Positions 1-12,400 are shown, numbered from the stretch's first letter. The stretch: 64,000 bases of DNA from Branchiostoma floridae (GCF_000003815.2 NC_049982.1:1843434-1907433); one strand, 5' to 3'. Program-made: numbers and translations. Notes: a model not told the origin generated them from the letters alone.

Positions 1-3
1 AAT

Positions 4-117
4 CTGTTAATTTTCTAATCGGTCCAACATCCGGTCCACCTAATTTTTTCAGGTCCGGTTTTTCTGGACCGGTCCAATAAGAAAAACCGGTTTTGTACCG
101 GTACACTGTACCGATAC
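4..117. repeat. GGTCC/GGACC-rich palindromic tract
   Basis: This tract is dense in short inverted GGTCC/GGACC and CCGGT/ACCGG words around T-runs. It lies just downstream of the stop codon of the small minus-strand gene. It looks like the end of an inverted-repeat element cut by the window edge, but no second copy is visible to define it. Confidence 0.25.
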
Positions 118-123
118 CCAGCC

Positions 124-185
124 CTATTCTTCACTCATTCTGTATCTATAACTTAACACAGATTTTTTAGCTTGTTGACCAAAAC
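124..185 (-). CDS. Terminal exon 4 of the small acidic-protein gene
   Basis: 62 nt with acceptor ttgtttgcag. It encodes GFGQQAKKSVLSYRYRMSEE (first Gly completed across the junction), then TAG. Confidence 0.5.
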
Positions 186-3100
186 CTGCAAACAAGACCC
201 ACAGGTTTGTGTCATGACCGGGAAAACAAAATGGCGCCTCACCTGTGTCCTGTCCCAGCAGGTACTTCGGCAGGACATCGGTGACGTCATCAAGGTCATC
301 GGTACTGGCAGCGTCCTGTGGGCCGTTACCACCAGGGTCTGTTAGCACGGTACCTATCGGGGCAGAAAATGTGGGAAGAGATGGGAATAGGCCATCAGCG
401 GATACTACATGGTTCGTCCTTGTCTGAACTGACACATAACGAATACGCAAATATTCACCCATATATCACCCAATATGCCAGCTTGAATTGTCAGCCGGTA
501 CGTCCATGTTTCCTGCTAGTCGCGAATCTGCTCGCCAGATTATCTAACTACATGTACACGGACAACAAACATATATTTACTGAAATCGACTGCCAGCCTT
601 CTCAATTTCAATATACTTAGATTTTATTTTCTCTGCAAATTGTTTCTATTGTAAATGGGGTATTGTTATTGGGTCTTCTCCTTCTCATCACGGGCATCCC
701 AAAAATAAGGCGGTTACATTTGGCGTTGCTAAATCCCCAAAGCCCAACTTTTTGATAGTTGTGGTGTGTTTTTCATTGAGATGGAGGTTTGCCTGTCCTT
801 AAACACGTGACCCCTATTTAACGTACTATCAGACGGACAAAAATCAGAGTATCTCAGGGAACGATGGTGCCCACTGACTATTTTAGTTTTTCGCTTGGAA
901 ACAATGGCGCAGTTCCGGACATCTTGAAATAAAACTTGTCAAAACTTGTCAAACTTGTCAAAGCAGATTTCCAGACAACCCAGTCACTCAAAGCAAAACT
1001 ATGTCTGGTTTCGAGACAACAGACAAATGTGTTTTTAAAAACCAGACTAATCAATTTGTTTTGCTTTTTTGCAGTCAGTCCGACAATTTTCCACGCCGTC
1101 TTCATGTATGTCTGAACACCAAATGTCAGTGTTGAATATATATACAAGCAGTTGACTAATTGTCTTGTCACGCCGGTTAAAGAACACTAAAAAAGGAGCA
1201 CGTACGTAGAAACTAACGATTAGTCTGATGCCTGGGGTTAACTCAGCCCGACAGGCAACAAGCCAAAGAGCCAAACACCTTGCACAACTGAAAATGGACA
1301 TATTATAAGATAGAAAAGGTGGGATCTTTCGTCTTTCACTGTCTTCGAAAAAGGAATCGAACCCAATAACCCAGGACCTGGATTAGTTTTAGACTAGAGT
1401 ACACACCTGTGATATTTTTTTCATATTGTTTGAATCTCTCATGTTACCTGCAATTAGCCCACGGGAAAGAATTTGCAATAAACTTAATATTATATTGTGT
1501 TATTTGCTGTAAGCTAGACAAATCAAATGTTTGTCGACACTGATACAGACAAAACTGTTAGCGGGTATATCCACACCGACCTATGATCAACTCACAAACA
1601 GGCCTATACGTGATACAATCATTAAAGCCTTCTGTAATGTTTTTTAGTTATTGATGAATCCTTAAACCAAAAGACAATATGTCATCGACATTATTCTGTT
1701 CAAGACAGCAGATACAAGCAAGACCGATAACGTTGGTTTCTAGAGACGCCAAACCAGTATTTTGGACTCCTACGCATCATTACTGATTCATGTTTCCGCA
1801 GAAGAAATGTCAACGCCAGACAGACTAATCTAGTGTGACATTTCTCTCTTTCCAAAGGGTTTGTATATTTCCCAAACATGTAGCCTCTGTGATAACAAGA
1901 AAACACAATACGCTATACAAATGTCCTTAATTTTACAAATACATGGAAGCTACTTGCTTCCCACTAAACGCCTCATCAACCTGACAGTATATTAGAATGG
2001 TACGTCTAAAGGCAGTTACTGGGTATGATTTTGGAAACGGTCAGTTGTTTCAAATAGCATCCACTATCTTTCGTCAGTGACATTGACGAAAATTCAGGAG
2101 CTAATTGAGGCAATTCCATCAACATTTTTTTGACTTTGTCTTACTTTTGATAACCTTTTGGAGTACCCAAAATTTAAAATCGTCTTCATCTCCGTTGCAC
2201 CGGAGTCTCAGGGTGGATATAAAATCTGCTTTTCAACCAGCATCCCTAGGTGTTACTGATAGCGGGTGCTATCTTAAACGTCGGACCATTTCCAAAATCA
2301 TATCGAGTTTTCGCTTTTTTGGCGTGTCTTATTACCTGGATTTCTAATCTTCATCGACACAAATAAGAATGGAAAAATGAATCAAACGAGAATCTACGCA
2401 GCTTTCATCTGTTCCCTAAGCTGACCTCTTCTCTCACAAACGAAACAATTTGCCTTCTTGTCCCTCTTCTACAGATACTTTTGTAGACTGTTTTGAAAAA
2501 AAAGAACTTTTACTACCTGAAAGAGTACCACTAGTCTCAAATCTAGTTCATACCATCACGCTGACATAATGCCTTGGAACTCAACGTAACTTCTCCAATT
2601 TAAGCGCCAACCTCATTTTGTTGAGGGCTCAGGCACTAAGGTGAAGGTGTCATTTTCCCAGGTGCAGGTGTGGTCTGTAGGACTGGTTGGTGGCTCCTCA
2701 GTGGGCAGGGTCACCGCTCCCTAACGAGTACCCATAGACTATGGTTGGTTAATGGCTGGTACGGAGGGCATTTTAAAAGCTTCCAAGTTTTTGGCTTGAG
2801 CTATTTGTTCCGGGAGGGCATTCCAATCGCCTGCTGTTTGGTTGTAGAAAGAGTATCGGTGGTAATCGGTTCTAGATGGAGCGATTCAAAAGACTTCGAA
2901 GCCTGTGTGATACGGCTTTTTATGTCATACTTGTGACGCGAAAACGTTTGATACTGGTGTTCCGGACCGGGCCATAACTTCCGTTTCGCACAGCTTTGAA
3001 AGGCGTATCACACGGGCTCCATTCGAATAAATCGAACTGTTTTGAGCGGGACGAATGCGGCGCCATCGAAAGTTCAAAAACCTGATTCGGACGTTGGAAC

Positions 3101-4169
3101 ATAACTGTTGCAACACTTTCTGTTCGAGGGCTTCAAATTTGTTCAACTTCTGGCGCATCTCGCATCAAAACAGTTTTTTTTTCAGGTGGGTATGACATAA
3201 AAATAAGATACAACACGGTGTCTTCCGCATCACCCTCGGTCTCAGCCCTCCTGCGGGCTGGAGGGTCGGGCGATACGGAATACACCGTGTTGTATTTTAT
3301 ATTTATCACCCGGTCCGGAACACCTGTATCGAACGTTATCGCGGCCCAGGTATGACATAAATCCCAATACTAAATGTACGAACCACGATACCGCGAGCCA
3401 CATCACCGAGGAGTGGTAGAAGCCTTACCTGGGTGACGCCCGGGCAGCTTGTCGGGCAGAACTCCAGTCTCATCACCAGGAGCATCTGCGGTAGACACGT
3501 TAACTGGCTGGTCACCTGCAGAGGGTGGGTTTAGGAACTACCCAATGATAAAGCTACCCAAAGACCTACAATATTACAAAATAGTGATCTTGTAGACGGA
3601 GGTTTAATTCAATTTCATACATTAAACGGTTTCAAATATGCGTTTTTATCTCAGTTAGTTCTGCAAAAATTATGATAACGGGACATTTGCCAGGACAAAT
3701 CGATGTATGGTTGTTGTGTTTATTAATATAAGTAAACGTATTTATTAATAGGTGTGTTTGATAAATGTTGGAAGCATTTCTTTGATATCTTTCTTAGATA
3801 ATTATTCATCTATTTATTATGCTTGTATTGGCACTATTTTGGAANNNNNNNNNNNNNNNNNNNNNNNNNNNNNNNNNNNNNNNNNNNNNNNNNNNNNNNN
3901 NNNNNNNNNNNNNNNNNNNNNNNNNNNNNNNNNNNNNNNNNNNNCGTTCCTTTTGCTCATCTTCCATGACATCATTTGTTCGGACAATCTGTTGGTTGAA
4001 CGTCCTATACGATCGATTTATCAACCTACAAAGTTGCCTGATAAGTTCTTGAAAAGACGTCCCGAAAGTGTGTTAGGACAGTACGCCATCATCACTAGTA
4101 CAGATAAGGACAAATACCTTGTTTTAGAGCCAGCTGCTCCTGTGTCACTTCCTCCGGTTCCTTTGACAT
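124..4169 (-). CDS. Small four-exon gene, unrecognised acidic protein (103 aa)
   Basis: Function is unknown and I recognise no family. Join minus-strand exons 4169-4118, 3515-3429, 353-243 and 185-124. The sum is 312 nt, giving 103 residues and a TAG stop. Every intron is GT-AG and phase 1: donors CAAG|gtattt, CCCAG|gtaagg and CACAG|gtgagg; acceptors ctgcag, gatag (after a pyrimidine-rich tract) and tttgcag. The ATG has G at -3 and is the first Met after an in-frame TAG upstream. The product starts MSKEPEEVTQEQ, has a Gly/Pro/Asp-rich middle, and ends KKSVLSYRYRMSEE. There is no signal peptide or membrane segment, so it is probably a disordered intracellular protein. Exons 2 and 3 end in loosely similar VLPDKLPG and VLPKYLLG motifs, suggesting an old exon duplication. 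Intron 2 (3 kb) holds a LINE remnant and a nested foldback. The main alternative is a chance chain of ORFs; four phase-compatible exons with good splice sites argue against that. Confidence 0.5.
243..353 (-). CDS. Exon 3 of the small acidic-protein gene
   Basis: 111 nt, phase 1 at both ends. A long pyrimidine tract precedes the acceptor gatag, and the donor is CACAG|gtgagg. The peptide includes STDDLDDVTDVLPKYLLG. Confidence 0.5.
354..2760. other. Intronic DNA without a recognisable gene
   Basis: Most of intron 2 of the small gene. It holds short repeats such as three copies of an 'aaaacttgtc' word near 928-962. It also holds two pieces, near 2000-2095 and 2235-2350, that resemble a dispersed repeat seen again near 6885-7005, 21660-21780, 38440-38460, 46500-46580 and 60900-60955 (shared words: 'caactggatatg', 'ttacctggatgtctaacctt'). 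ORFs here lack splice or domain support. Confidence 0.4.
2768..2866 (-). mobile_element. LINE reverse-transcriptase C-terminal remnant
   Basis: On the minus strand this reads RYSFYNQTAGDWNALPEQIA followed by QAKNLEAFK. That matches the conserved 'R-x-F-x-N-x-x-x-x-D-W-N-x-L-P ... a-x-s-l-x-x-F-K' ending of CR1/L2/Jockey-type non-LTR retrotransposon polyproteins. Stops follow shortly after, so it is a dead 5'-truncated fragment. It sits in intron 2 of the small gene, in the same orientation. Confidence 0.6.
2917..3361. mobile_element. Foldback/MITE-like element with ~55-bp TIRs and a nested hairpin
   Basis: Arms 2917-2976 and 3307-3361 are imperfect inverted copies; both contain a ttccggaccggg-type core and end in ttatgtcata / tatgacataa. 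A second hairpin lies inside at about 3196-3306, with arms around atacaacacggtgt and acaccgtgttgtat. There is no transposase ORF, so it is non-autonomous. It lies inside intron 2 of the small gene. Confidence 0.6.
3429..3515 (-). CDS. Exon 2 of the small acidic-protein gene
   Basis: 87 nt, phase 1 at both ends. It is GC-rich against AT-rich flanks, with acceptor ccctctgcag and donor CCCAG|gtaagg. The peptide includes DAPGDETGVLPDKLPG. Confidence 0.55.
3845..3944. other. Assembly gap (100 N)
   Basis: Exactly 100 N, a conventional placeholder for a gap of unknown size. An open plus-strand frame from the gap to 4207 has no recognisable domain; it overlaps the minus-strand exon at 4118-4169. Confidence 0.99.
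4118..4169 (-). CDS. Exon 1 of the small acidic-protein gene
   Basis: 52 nt: ATG plus 17 codons and one base (phase 1). Begins MSKEPEEVTQEQ. The donor gtattt is the weakest of the three in this gene. Confidence 0.45.
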
Positions 4170-4624
4170 GGCTATTCTGTCAGATTGTTGAGCAGTGTAG
4201 AAACTAGGCTACACTAGGTAACACCAAGTACTGACGCACTGAAACAGCTTGCTTACTCAAAGGTTGCACGTAGCACACAGGGAACACGTGATCCGACGGG
4301 CTCTTCATAGGAAAGCGAATAAATAAACAACATATCTATATCTACTGATAATAATGTGACGTAACATCTTTTCAGATACAACCTGTAAATTTTGGGGCCA
4401 ATTCGAAGGTTTACTGTTTAAATAGGAAATACAAATCTTGCTGAAACTTCTGTATGTCACCCTCTACAAATCTGAACTGATGAAATAATGGTATATTCTT
4501 CTTCGTAATACATGTTTGTTGATACGTTTGGCCATATGTATGTGGTATAAACAATCCTACCCCGAGGCCCAAATACTCCTACCTGTAACCACCCCCACTC
4601 GTCTCAACAGTTTCCTGTTCCCTT

Positions 4625-4872
4625 AAGGCCCCCTCTCACTTGACGTGCGGCACGCTTGCGGCATTGCTGCGTTCGTTCACTGCGGTACTGTTTTGTTATT
4701 TTCTCCGATTTGTTATAATTCAGATATTGCGCAATACGTAAAAGTGTGACATAGAAGACCACAAAATACACAGCAAGTAAGAAAATTCGTTCTTTATCTC
4801 TGAAATTCGTTGAGCATCTTCCGAACGCAGCAATGCCGCAAGCGTGCCGCGCGTCAAGTGAGAGGAGGCCTT
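4625..4872. mobile_element. MITE-like family B, divergent-TIR copy
   Basis: A 248-bp palindromic element bounded by aaggcc / ggcctt, with roughly 50-bp inverted termini containing cggcacgcttgcggcattgc. The core is the family-B core (attgcgcaatacgtaaaag, gtaagaaaattcgttctt). The termini differ from other B copies: gcggcacgcttgcgg replaces gcgtcaagcttgcgtc. A family-A copy follows after about 20 bp. Confidence 0.7.
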
Positions 4873-4893
4873 TATGTCGTGAATTTCCTAAGT

Positions 4894-5130
4894 CCCCCTT
4901 CCACTAGACGGCGATCGCGATGCACTCTCACTGCGACCTACATAGGATGTGTGTAACCTTCACTTTCATGCTGGGTATATCATACAAAATTTTAAAGCAT
5001 AACCGAGAAGACAACAAAACACACAGAGTGTAAAGAGATTGATTTCTTTTCTATACAATTCGTTGAGGGATATGTAAATTTTAAGTCGCAGAGAGAGCGC
5101 GGTGAGAGTGCCGTCCTAGTAGAAAGGGGG
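4894..5130. mobile_element. MITE-like family A copy
   Basis: About 237 bp running from ccccctt-ccactagacggcg to cgtcctagtagaaaggggg. Subterminal words are actgcgacctacatagg on the left and gtcgcagagagagcgcgg on the right. No coding capacity. Other copies are at 27066, 35507, 38549 (half), 56255 and 57477. Confidence 0.7.
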
Positions 5131-5559
5131 CATCACACGTGAATGCAGTATACAGAGTTTCCCACGAAAAGAACATCAAGCCAAGCAACTGCTACAATTG
5201 ATTCTCTGACAGGGTTGCCGGGTTGGTGTTATTGAAGAAATCTTACTGCACATTTAGAGACAAATAACCCATAGGATAGTCTCTGTCTGATACGTGTAGG
5301 GATCATATTTCTAGATAAATTATAGCCGATGGCTATCTCTAGTACATAGCATGGTAACAGTAACTCAAGCAAACGGGCAGAATTTGGGAATTGTCAAACG
5401 TTTCATATCATAGAGCATCCGCTGTTTTTCGACAGGTTTCGGTCATATTCATTTATAAAAAATATCATTTTCGTACTGTCAAAGAACAGGCACTAGTCTC
5501 TTGGGTTCGGTATGACCTCTTTATTGTTGTTTTTTGTACAGGTGTCACTAGATTGAATT

Positions 5560-5705
5560 AACTAATAAAAGTTATCTGGTAATTGTAATTTTTACAGATA
5601 TCTCTTTACATTGACTGGGCTGATGAAAGTTATCTGGTAATTTGATATTTTACAGATATCGCTTTAGATAGAATGAACTCATGATGAAAGTTAACCGGTA
5701 GTTGT
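5560..5705. repeat. ~60-bp tandem repeat, about 2.5 copies
   Basis: The unit contains aagttatctggtaatt followed by tttacagatatc. Two full copies and a diverged third ('gaaagttaaccggtagttg') are visible. Confidence 0.65.
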
Positions 5706-5780
5706 GTCCTATTAAAGAAGTACTCCAGGTCCTGGCGTATTATTTTCACAGTAGTTGTACCATGGACGTCGTGCTTTACA

Positions 5781-6179
5781 ATACATCTTTCTCACGCGGC
5801 GGCCATGATAGATCGAAGAAGAGGTCAATGAGGCAAACAGACAAAACTTATTTCTAAAATCAGGTCCCATTTAGTTTTCCCCCAAACCACACAAATTTTC
5901 ATGATATAAGATAGAATAATAGATATTACAAGAAGCGTTATGCACCGAAAGATGTAGCAATTTAGAGTAGTGTAGACTGACCCCATAGTCCCTTAAGAGA
6001 AGCAAAATAAAAACATAATAATGCAAATTTTTAACGAATTTGCAGCCATTCACTTATTGGTCGATTTCCTAATTGGCAGGCTACCATTGGTCGAACTGCT
6101 AATTATGATGGACAGCCTTTTGTTTGCCACATTGAACTCGTTTTAGATCTATCATGGCCGCCGCGTGAGAAAGGTGTAT
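5781..6179. mobile_element. TIR element, 34-bp near-perfect inverted repeats
   Basis: Left arm 5781-5814 and right arm 6146-6179 pair with only a mismatch or two; both contain ctcacgcggcggccatgata or its complement. The interior is AT-rich with no domain. It is a non-autonomous DNA-transposon derivative just downstream of the fibrinogen-domain gene. Confidence 0.65.
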
Positions 6180-6251
6180 ATGTTTAGCCTTTGGATACGA
6201 AGTTAACATCTAACATCACTACCGAACTTCTACACTTTTTGAGAGGCAAGG

Positions 6252-6452
6252 TTACTCTACAAATTTGATATCTTCTTTCGTCTCAAAGCTGTCTTCTACA
6301 AAATGGTTGTCCTTCGCCATGAGGTCGGACAGGGCCACGAGCTTGTCGAACTCCTTCGGTCTCGTCTTCATCTCGACAAACTCCGGGTACAGCGAGATCT
6401 CGCGAGAGTTCCAGCCGTAGTTCACGCCGCCATGTTCCCCGTTCAGCCCGGC
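6252..6452 (-). CDS. FReD gene exon 8 (C-terminal)
   Basis: 201 nt starting in phase 0 after tctcccatgag. It encodes AGLNGEHGGVNYGWN ... VEMKTRP plus an acidic tail ending DIKFVE, then TAA. The acceptor pyrimidine tract (ttgttattttctccc) is good. Confidence 0.88.
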   Translation of the reverse strand, partial: AGLNGEHGGVNYGWNSREISLYPEFVEMKTRPKEFDKLVALSDLMAKDNHFVEDSFETKEDIKFVE

Positions 6453-9400
6453 CTCATGGGAGAAAATAACAAGAACTTGCTTTAGTATGTGTGTAAATAT
6501 TTTGTGTTTGGGACCGCACCTGTTAGCAGCGACACCTACTTGTAGTTCGTAATGGTGGTATCTCACTGCACTTGCGTCAAGCTTGCTTCACTGCGGGGTC
6601 CGTTCATCGCATCACTGTTTTGTTATTTTATTTTGTTATGTTATTTTTTATAATATAGATATTGCGTAATACGTACAAGTATGACTTAGAAGACGGCAAG
6701 ATACAAAAACGTAAGAAAATTCGTTCTTAATCTTCGAAATTCCTTGAGTATCTTTCGAACCCTGCAGTGACGCAAACGTGACGCAAGTGCAGTGAGAAAC
6801 CAACTTCACAGATCCAGTCAGAGGAAGACGGTCACCGAAAACACAATGTATTTAAATGTGTAAAAACAACATCTATATTTCTTCGATGAAGGTTAGACAT
6901 GCAGGTAGTAAGATACGCCAAATAGCCATTACATTAAGCAACTGGATATGTTTTTTTTGGAAACGGTCAGACGTTTCCGATAGCTTCCGCTATCTTTCGT
7001 TACCCCCAATGCGGACACAGATACAATTATGTATGGACAGATAGATAGATACAGACAGAAACAAACATAAAAACAAGAAATAGATAAAAAACGGATGCAA
7101 GAACGAAACAAAGAAACAGAAAAGGGAAAGAATAAATAGGTAAAATTTAGACACCTCGCATGTCTGGTACCACCAGCCTCCGTGCAGGTCGGCGGCACAG
7201 TTGCAGTCCGCGCATGCGTCGTTGTCGCGGTCCGCCGTGGTGAAGGGCACGTGATCGATCTTGCCGTCCTGCGTCAGCGCGTCGCCGGCGTTGCCATGGA
7301 AATCGCTGAGTGACAGGCGGAAGTCTGTGTCTTTCTCGTCAACGTTGAAGCTTGAGTATGAAGCGTGCCTGTAGACGTAACAAGGGCCGTAAATTTATAT
7401 GATCATTTCCTCTTGGAAAATAAAGCAGTTGCCCATATCTGACTTAAGTCACAAAATAATACATCAGATTCAATTTACATTGATCAGCAGCAAATATCTT
7501 TCATTTTCACGATGGGTTAAGAGAATTTTACAAAATAACCTGGTCAAGATGGATTCATAATGATAATAGCATTATGTAGATACAAAGGTATGACAGTTAA
7601 TTTAACCAATAGATATCATAACGGCGGATTTACATGTGAAGCTATGTTAAAATGTGACATATCACAAATTCGTATTTGATACAAATAACAACTGAAATAT
7701 GTACCGTAAACTTTTATGTGAAGAAACAACAACATTTAAACAGCAAAACTGGTAGCCTTTTGACCGATAAGTTAGATAAAACCTCGTTTTGACGTACCAT
7801 CTTGTGGACGCACTGCGCATGTCGATTCTGAGGACGTTTTCCCGCGCGCTGGTCAGGTGATGCAGAGCCTCGTTCCCGAGCCAGTGCTCGCCTCGCACGT
7901 CGCCGAATCCGCTGCTATACTCAGTCCAGTTCTTGTTGAAGAATCGCAGCGGTCCCATCCAATCAGGGCGCCGCTGGATCACCGTCCAACCTGATTGGGT
8001 AGAGACACTCACATGGCTATTGCGTATTTTAGCAAGCCAATATGGCTGCACTAAAGAATATTTTGCACTGTCTTCATGAAAATGTGTCAATTGTCAAGAA
8101 TGTATTCAGTTTCGTGACTATGGCGCGATCAACTAGGCAAGGTCCTCTTGAAAATGTGTCAATTTTTTTTTCACTGTCTTTTCACGCGCACAATCTGCAG
8201 ACTTTGGATATTGTCCCATACTTCACATTGTCTTTGCCTACAAAAGTCATTCTTGGACCAATGGCAAAATAAGCAAGACACATCGATACCACAGGATTTG
8301 CAATTGCATTTTTATGTATGTTTATATCCTGACTTGTTGTGACCTGTACTTAGCCCGGTTGGGCAAAATTGTACAATAAAGGTCTTCATTCATTCATTCA
8401 TTCATTATCGTTTCATTTCATCCCTACCACACGTAAATGCGTCCAATTCACTAATGAGCAGTGTTTAGGGACGGGTGATTGGATGGCACTTGAATGATAT
8501 TTGTCAAATGGGAGTACAACAACAGGTTGTTCCGTCCATGTCACTGTGACAATTACATATTTCTACGGGAACAAAACTATATGACAGAAGATAATGAAGC
8601 CCCGCAATGCGTAACTTTATAGAGAAGATGCGCCATCAAACATTACGTACCTCCACTCTCTGTGTCCATGTCGCAGAAAGCCTCTATGACCGGACCGCCT
8701 TCGACAATGTCCGGCTGGATTCGGTAAACTCCGCTCTGCCACACTCCCTTTCGGAACAGCTCGGAGCAGTCTCTGGCATTGGCTGTGAGGGGAAATGATG
8801 GCATTAACAAATATACCCGGTTTGCACCCAGAAAAAAACACGAAGCTTTGATGAAGAGAGAAGTATCTTATAATGAAGTAGGGCGCTGAAAGAGAATGTG
8901 AGAGCTCGCATTACCAAGGTTACCAAGTAAATCCGTTAAAAAAGCATTGCTTTGGTGTGTGTGTTTATCGTAGATTAGAAAAAAATCAAAGAAGAAGATA
9001 TGAATAAATACTACACTAGTACTTAAACTATTGTTCGTTAAACGTCGATGGAGATTGGATATCTACTTAATCAAGCAACAGGATAGACGCTTTACGTAGA
9101 ATCCACCAACTTTTGTTAGTGTCACACTGTGTGTGTTCTTTTGTTCAGCATTTCTTACGTCCAAGTTTTCGTGATGATAGCAACTTCTTTGCCAATAGCT
9201 TTTTCATTCGTACACTCGCATAAGTTTTGAGGTTTCTAGAGGAAATGTCATCCATATGATCAAATCAACATGGCCTTACCAGGAGTAAGTTGACCTAGTG
9301 CAATGGCCTAGTGGGTAGAATGTTCGCCTTGCATTCGGTAGGTCGTGAGTTCAATCCCCGGCCGAGTCATACCAAAGACTTTAAAGATGGTACATGCTTC

Positions 9401-12400
9401 TTTCTCTGCTTAGCACTCAGCAATCGGGAAAGAGTATGGAAGTTGAACACACACCACTACCAGTGGACTGGCCCTTTGCTGTAGTGATTGCGTTGTGTGG
9501 CCCAAGGCGTAATGAAACGGAGATGGGCGCCGCCCTATGCGCCATCTGGCGCAGGAAGGACTTTAACTTTAACTTTAACTTACCAGGCGTGAAGGCGGGG
9601 AAGAAGATGGTGGAGGCGTCCGCCTGGGTCAGCTGCTCCACGCGGTTAGTGTCCGTGACCTTTCTGACCTCCTGGGTCAGGTTGTCCATCCGGGTCCTGC
9701 ACTCACCCTGCACCGCGAGGCAGCCCCACGCGATGTTGTCTTGCACCTGAGTAAAGGTATAATCATAAAACGTAAGGAAACGAACACATTAACACAAAGA
9801 TAATCTATAGATTTACAAACAGATGTAAAATGTCGCAAGCGGGACCTGTCCTCTCGTTGTATCGCTATACAGACATAGAAGCGGGCAAAACCAAAAGAAA
9901 AGAAAGAATAGAAAATTGATACCTGTACTAAACTTCTATTAGGCAGCTTCTAGCCTGTGTTTACACAATCTCTCACTGGCTGGGGTTAATGACCCCCTAG
10001 GGCGGTGGCAATACTATAGGGCCGGCCGCTAGGAGCGCGATTTTAGTCAGGCTAGGCAGCTTCATGTTGTCTTGTATTTCACGTTAAGAAAGAAAATAAA
10101 GAAGCAAACAGACAAAGCAAGAAGGCAAACAAACATAGGAGCTAACTGCTAAGTCCACACGTTCGAAAACACGTTGTTTTTAAATAAAGGAAACTTTACT
10201 GACTTCACTCATATTTTTGTTGGTCTCCTCCCTGATTCTGTTCTCCATGTCGAACATGACGTCACTGACATTGTGTGTGACCCGGAAGCACTCTTCCTCC
10301 ATCCGGGTCACGTTCTCCACCCATCGGAGCTTCACTTCCTCCAGTTCTTCCTTCAGCCGCAAGGTGTCGTTCCCGGTTTGGCATGTCCTCTCCTCTAGTC
10401 TAGGGTGGATGGAAAACACAATCGAAACATTTAAATCCAAACAATCAATTTCTTGATACATCGATGAAATTTAAACATCTACCAGTTGATAATGAGATAC
10501 TAACTACAGCATTAGGATAAGTTTTGTGCACGGTCAGACGTTCAGACAGCATTTACTGTCTTCGTTAGTAGCCGTTGTGAATCATTAATTACTAATTATC
10601 ACAAACCAGGTGATAAAAAAGACATCGACGGTCATAACAAGAATTCGACTTAGCATAATATGTAAATTCCTTTAACTTAACTTATTGCTTATTAATGTTT
10701 TATAAAACTTACAAAGACCAAATATCTACAAATTAGTGAAACTAACGAACTTTGCGTTCCTGTCCCTGCACTCCAGTCGGAGTTCCTCCAGCTGCTGCTT
10801 GAGCTGCATGTTTTCCGCTCTGACGTCACCAAGCTCCAACTCAAGCTCCCACGAGTGCGACTCAAGCGTTTCGATGCGCTCCACAAGCTTGGCCAGGTTT
10901 TCGGTGTGGTTGGCTGCGATCCCTTCCAGTGCCAGCCGGAAGTGAGAGAAATGCTCCTGCAAAATCAACAAAAAACATAGATCAATTAGAAAGTCTGACT
11001 ATCAATATTTCTGGTTTAGATAGATTTGAGCGTGCGCAGTACTTACAGATTAATGTACAAAGATTGGATATGGAAAGTCGTTCAGTGTAAAAACAGCTAT
11101 GTACAGCGCCGAGTGGTGATATCACTGTGACAGAACTCATCGAATAGGGCCATGTTCGCGTATATGGATGATACGTTTCAGAAAATATATCGTTTGCAAT
11201 GGACGAAATTCTGATACAAAGTTAAACGAAAAGATGATTAATGTTACTAACTAGAAGACAACTGTAGACGATAACACAGTTACACTGAGTGCACGCAGTG
11301 GTAAAAATTAAAAGGCGTCTTTTTATTACATTTGATATTCTGTCCATATCAAATTCCATTTGTATTGGCTTTTTGTCTTTGTCATGAGACCTAGCCCCTT
11401 GATATATCGGTCAGACCGATACCTAATTCTCGTTAAATTATGTTCTGTAATAGTGAAAAACAATAACAAAAGGATAAAAAACAAACAAACAAACAAACAA
11501 ACAAACTCACGTTGAATCCGTTCAGGAACTCCTGACCCTCCTCATCCGTGGGGATCTTCAGGTTGAAAGTGTTGTACGTGTTGAACATGTTTGTCATCGG
11601 TTTGTCGTCCTCGGCCACAGACGCGTCAGAGACGTTGTGCTTCTCCGGTTTCTTGGGTATCGTCGGGTCTTGGCTCGAGTCCCCCTTATACACGTAAGGC
11701 TCGCCGTACTTGCTGGCCTTGGCACCCAGGATAGCTTCTCCGTGTGTTGCTGTTTTATCGTGGTGCAGTTTTTGTTCGTCCTCGATATTATCATCGGACC
11801 ATTTAAAGATGTCTTTGGTGAACATGTCTAACCCCCCGTCGGTCTTATTGGGTCTTAGAGGCTCAGGATCATCCTTTGCCAGGAAATCCACAAAGCCAAT
11901 GGGCAGCTCGTCGGTCTTAACCTCTGATTCAGGGTTCGATCCCCACGCCTCGTTTGGCACCCCTTTGTCTGCATCTACCTCAGCAATATTGGAGGCGTGA
12001 GACGTTTCAGCGTCTGTTCCCAGAGACGTACTTGCCGAAACTTTCCCGTTCTCCGCGGGTATATCTTCTTTTCCTGTCAAAGGTGCGTCTGTTACATCGG
12101 TACTGCTGCTCGTATTTACAACCTCATACATCATAGCCTCTGTTGAAACCTCGGGACTAGAACTCCTACCTTCTGGCGTGGAGACGGTGCTCGTGAATTC
12201 CGAGGGCGTGGACCGTTCCGGGGCAGCTGGTAACGTTGGTTGTTCTTGATCTTCAGGTGTTGTCAAGGTTTCAGTTGGTAGAGGAGTCTCCAAGTCGGGT
12301 TCCCGTGCGGTTGACTCCGCCTCCCGGCGTAGGTAGTACTGGGGCGGCGGCAGCTTGCCGTACCGCTCGCCGTCCGCGATGTCCCCCCTCCCCAGCACCC

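Noticed and set aside
3752-4207. 151-codon plus-strand ORF across the N gap
   Set aside because: A third of it is N, no domain is visible, and a spliced minus-strand exon overlaps it.
9296-9372. Possible functional tRNA gene
   Set aside because: Same reasoning: tRNA-like head of a SINE with an (ACTTTA)n tail.
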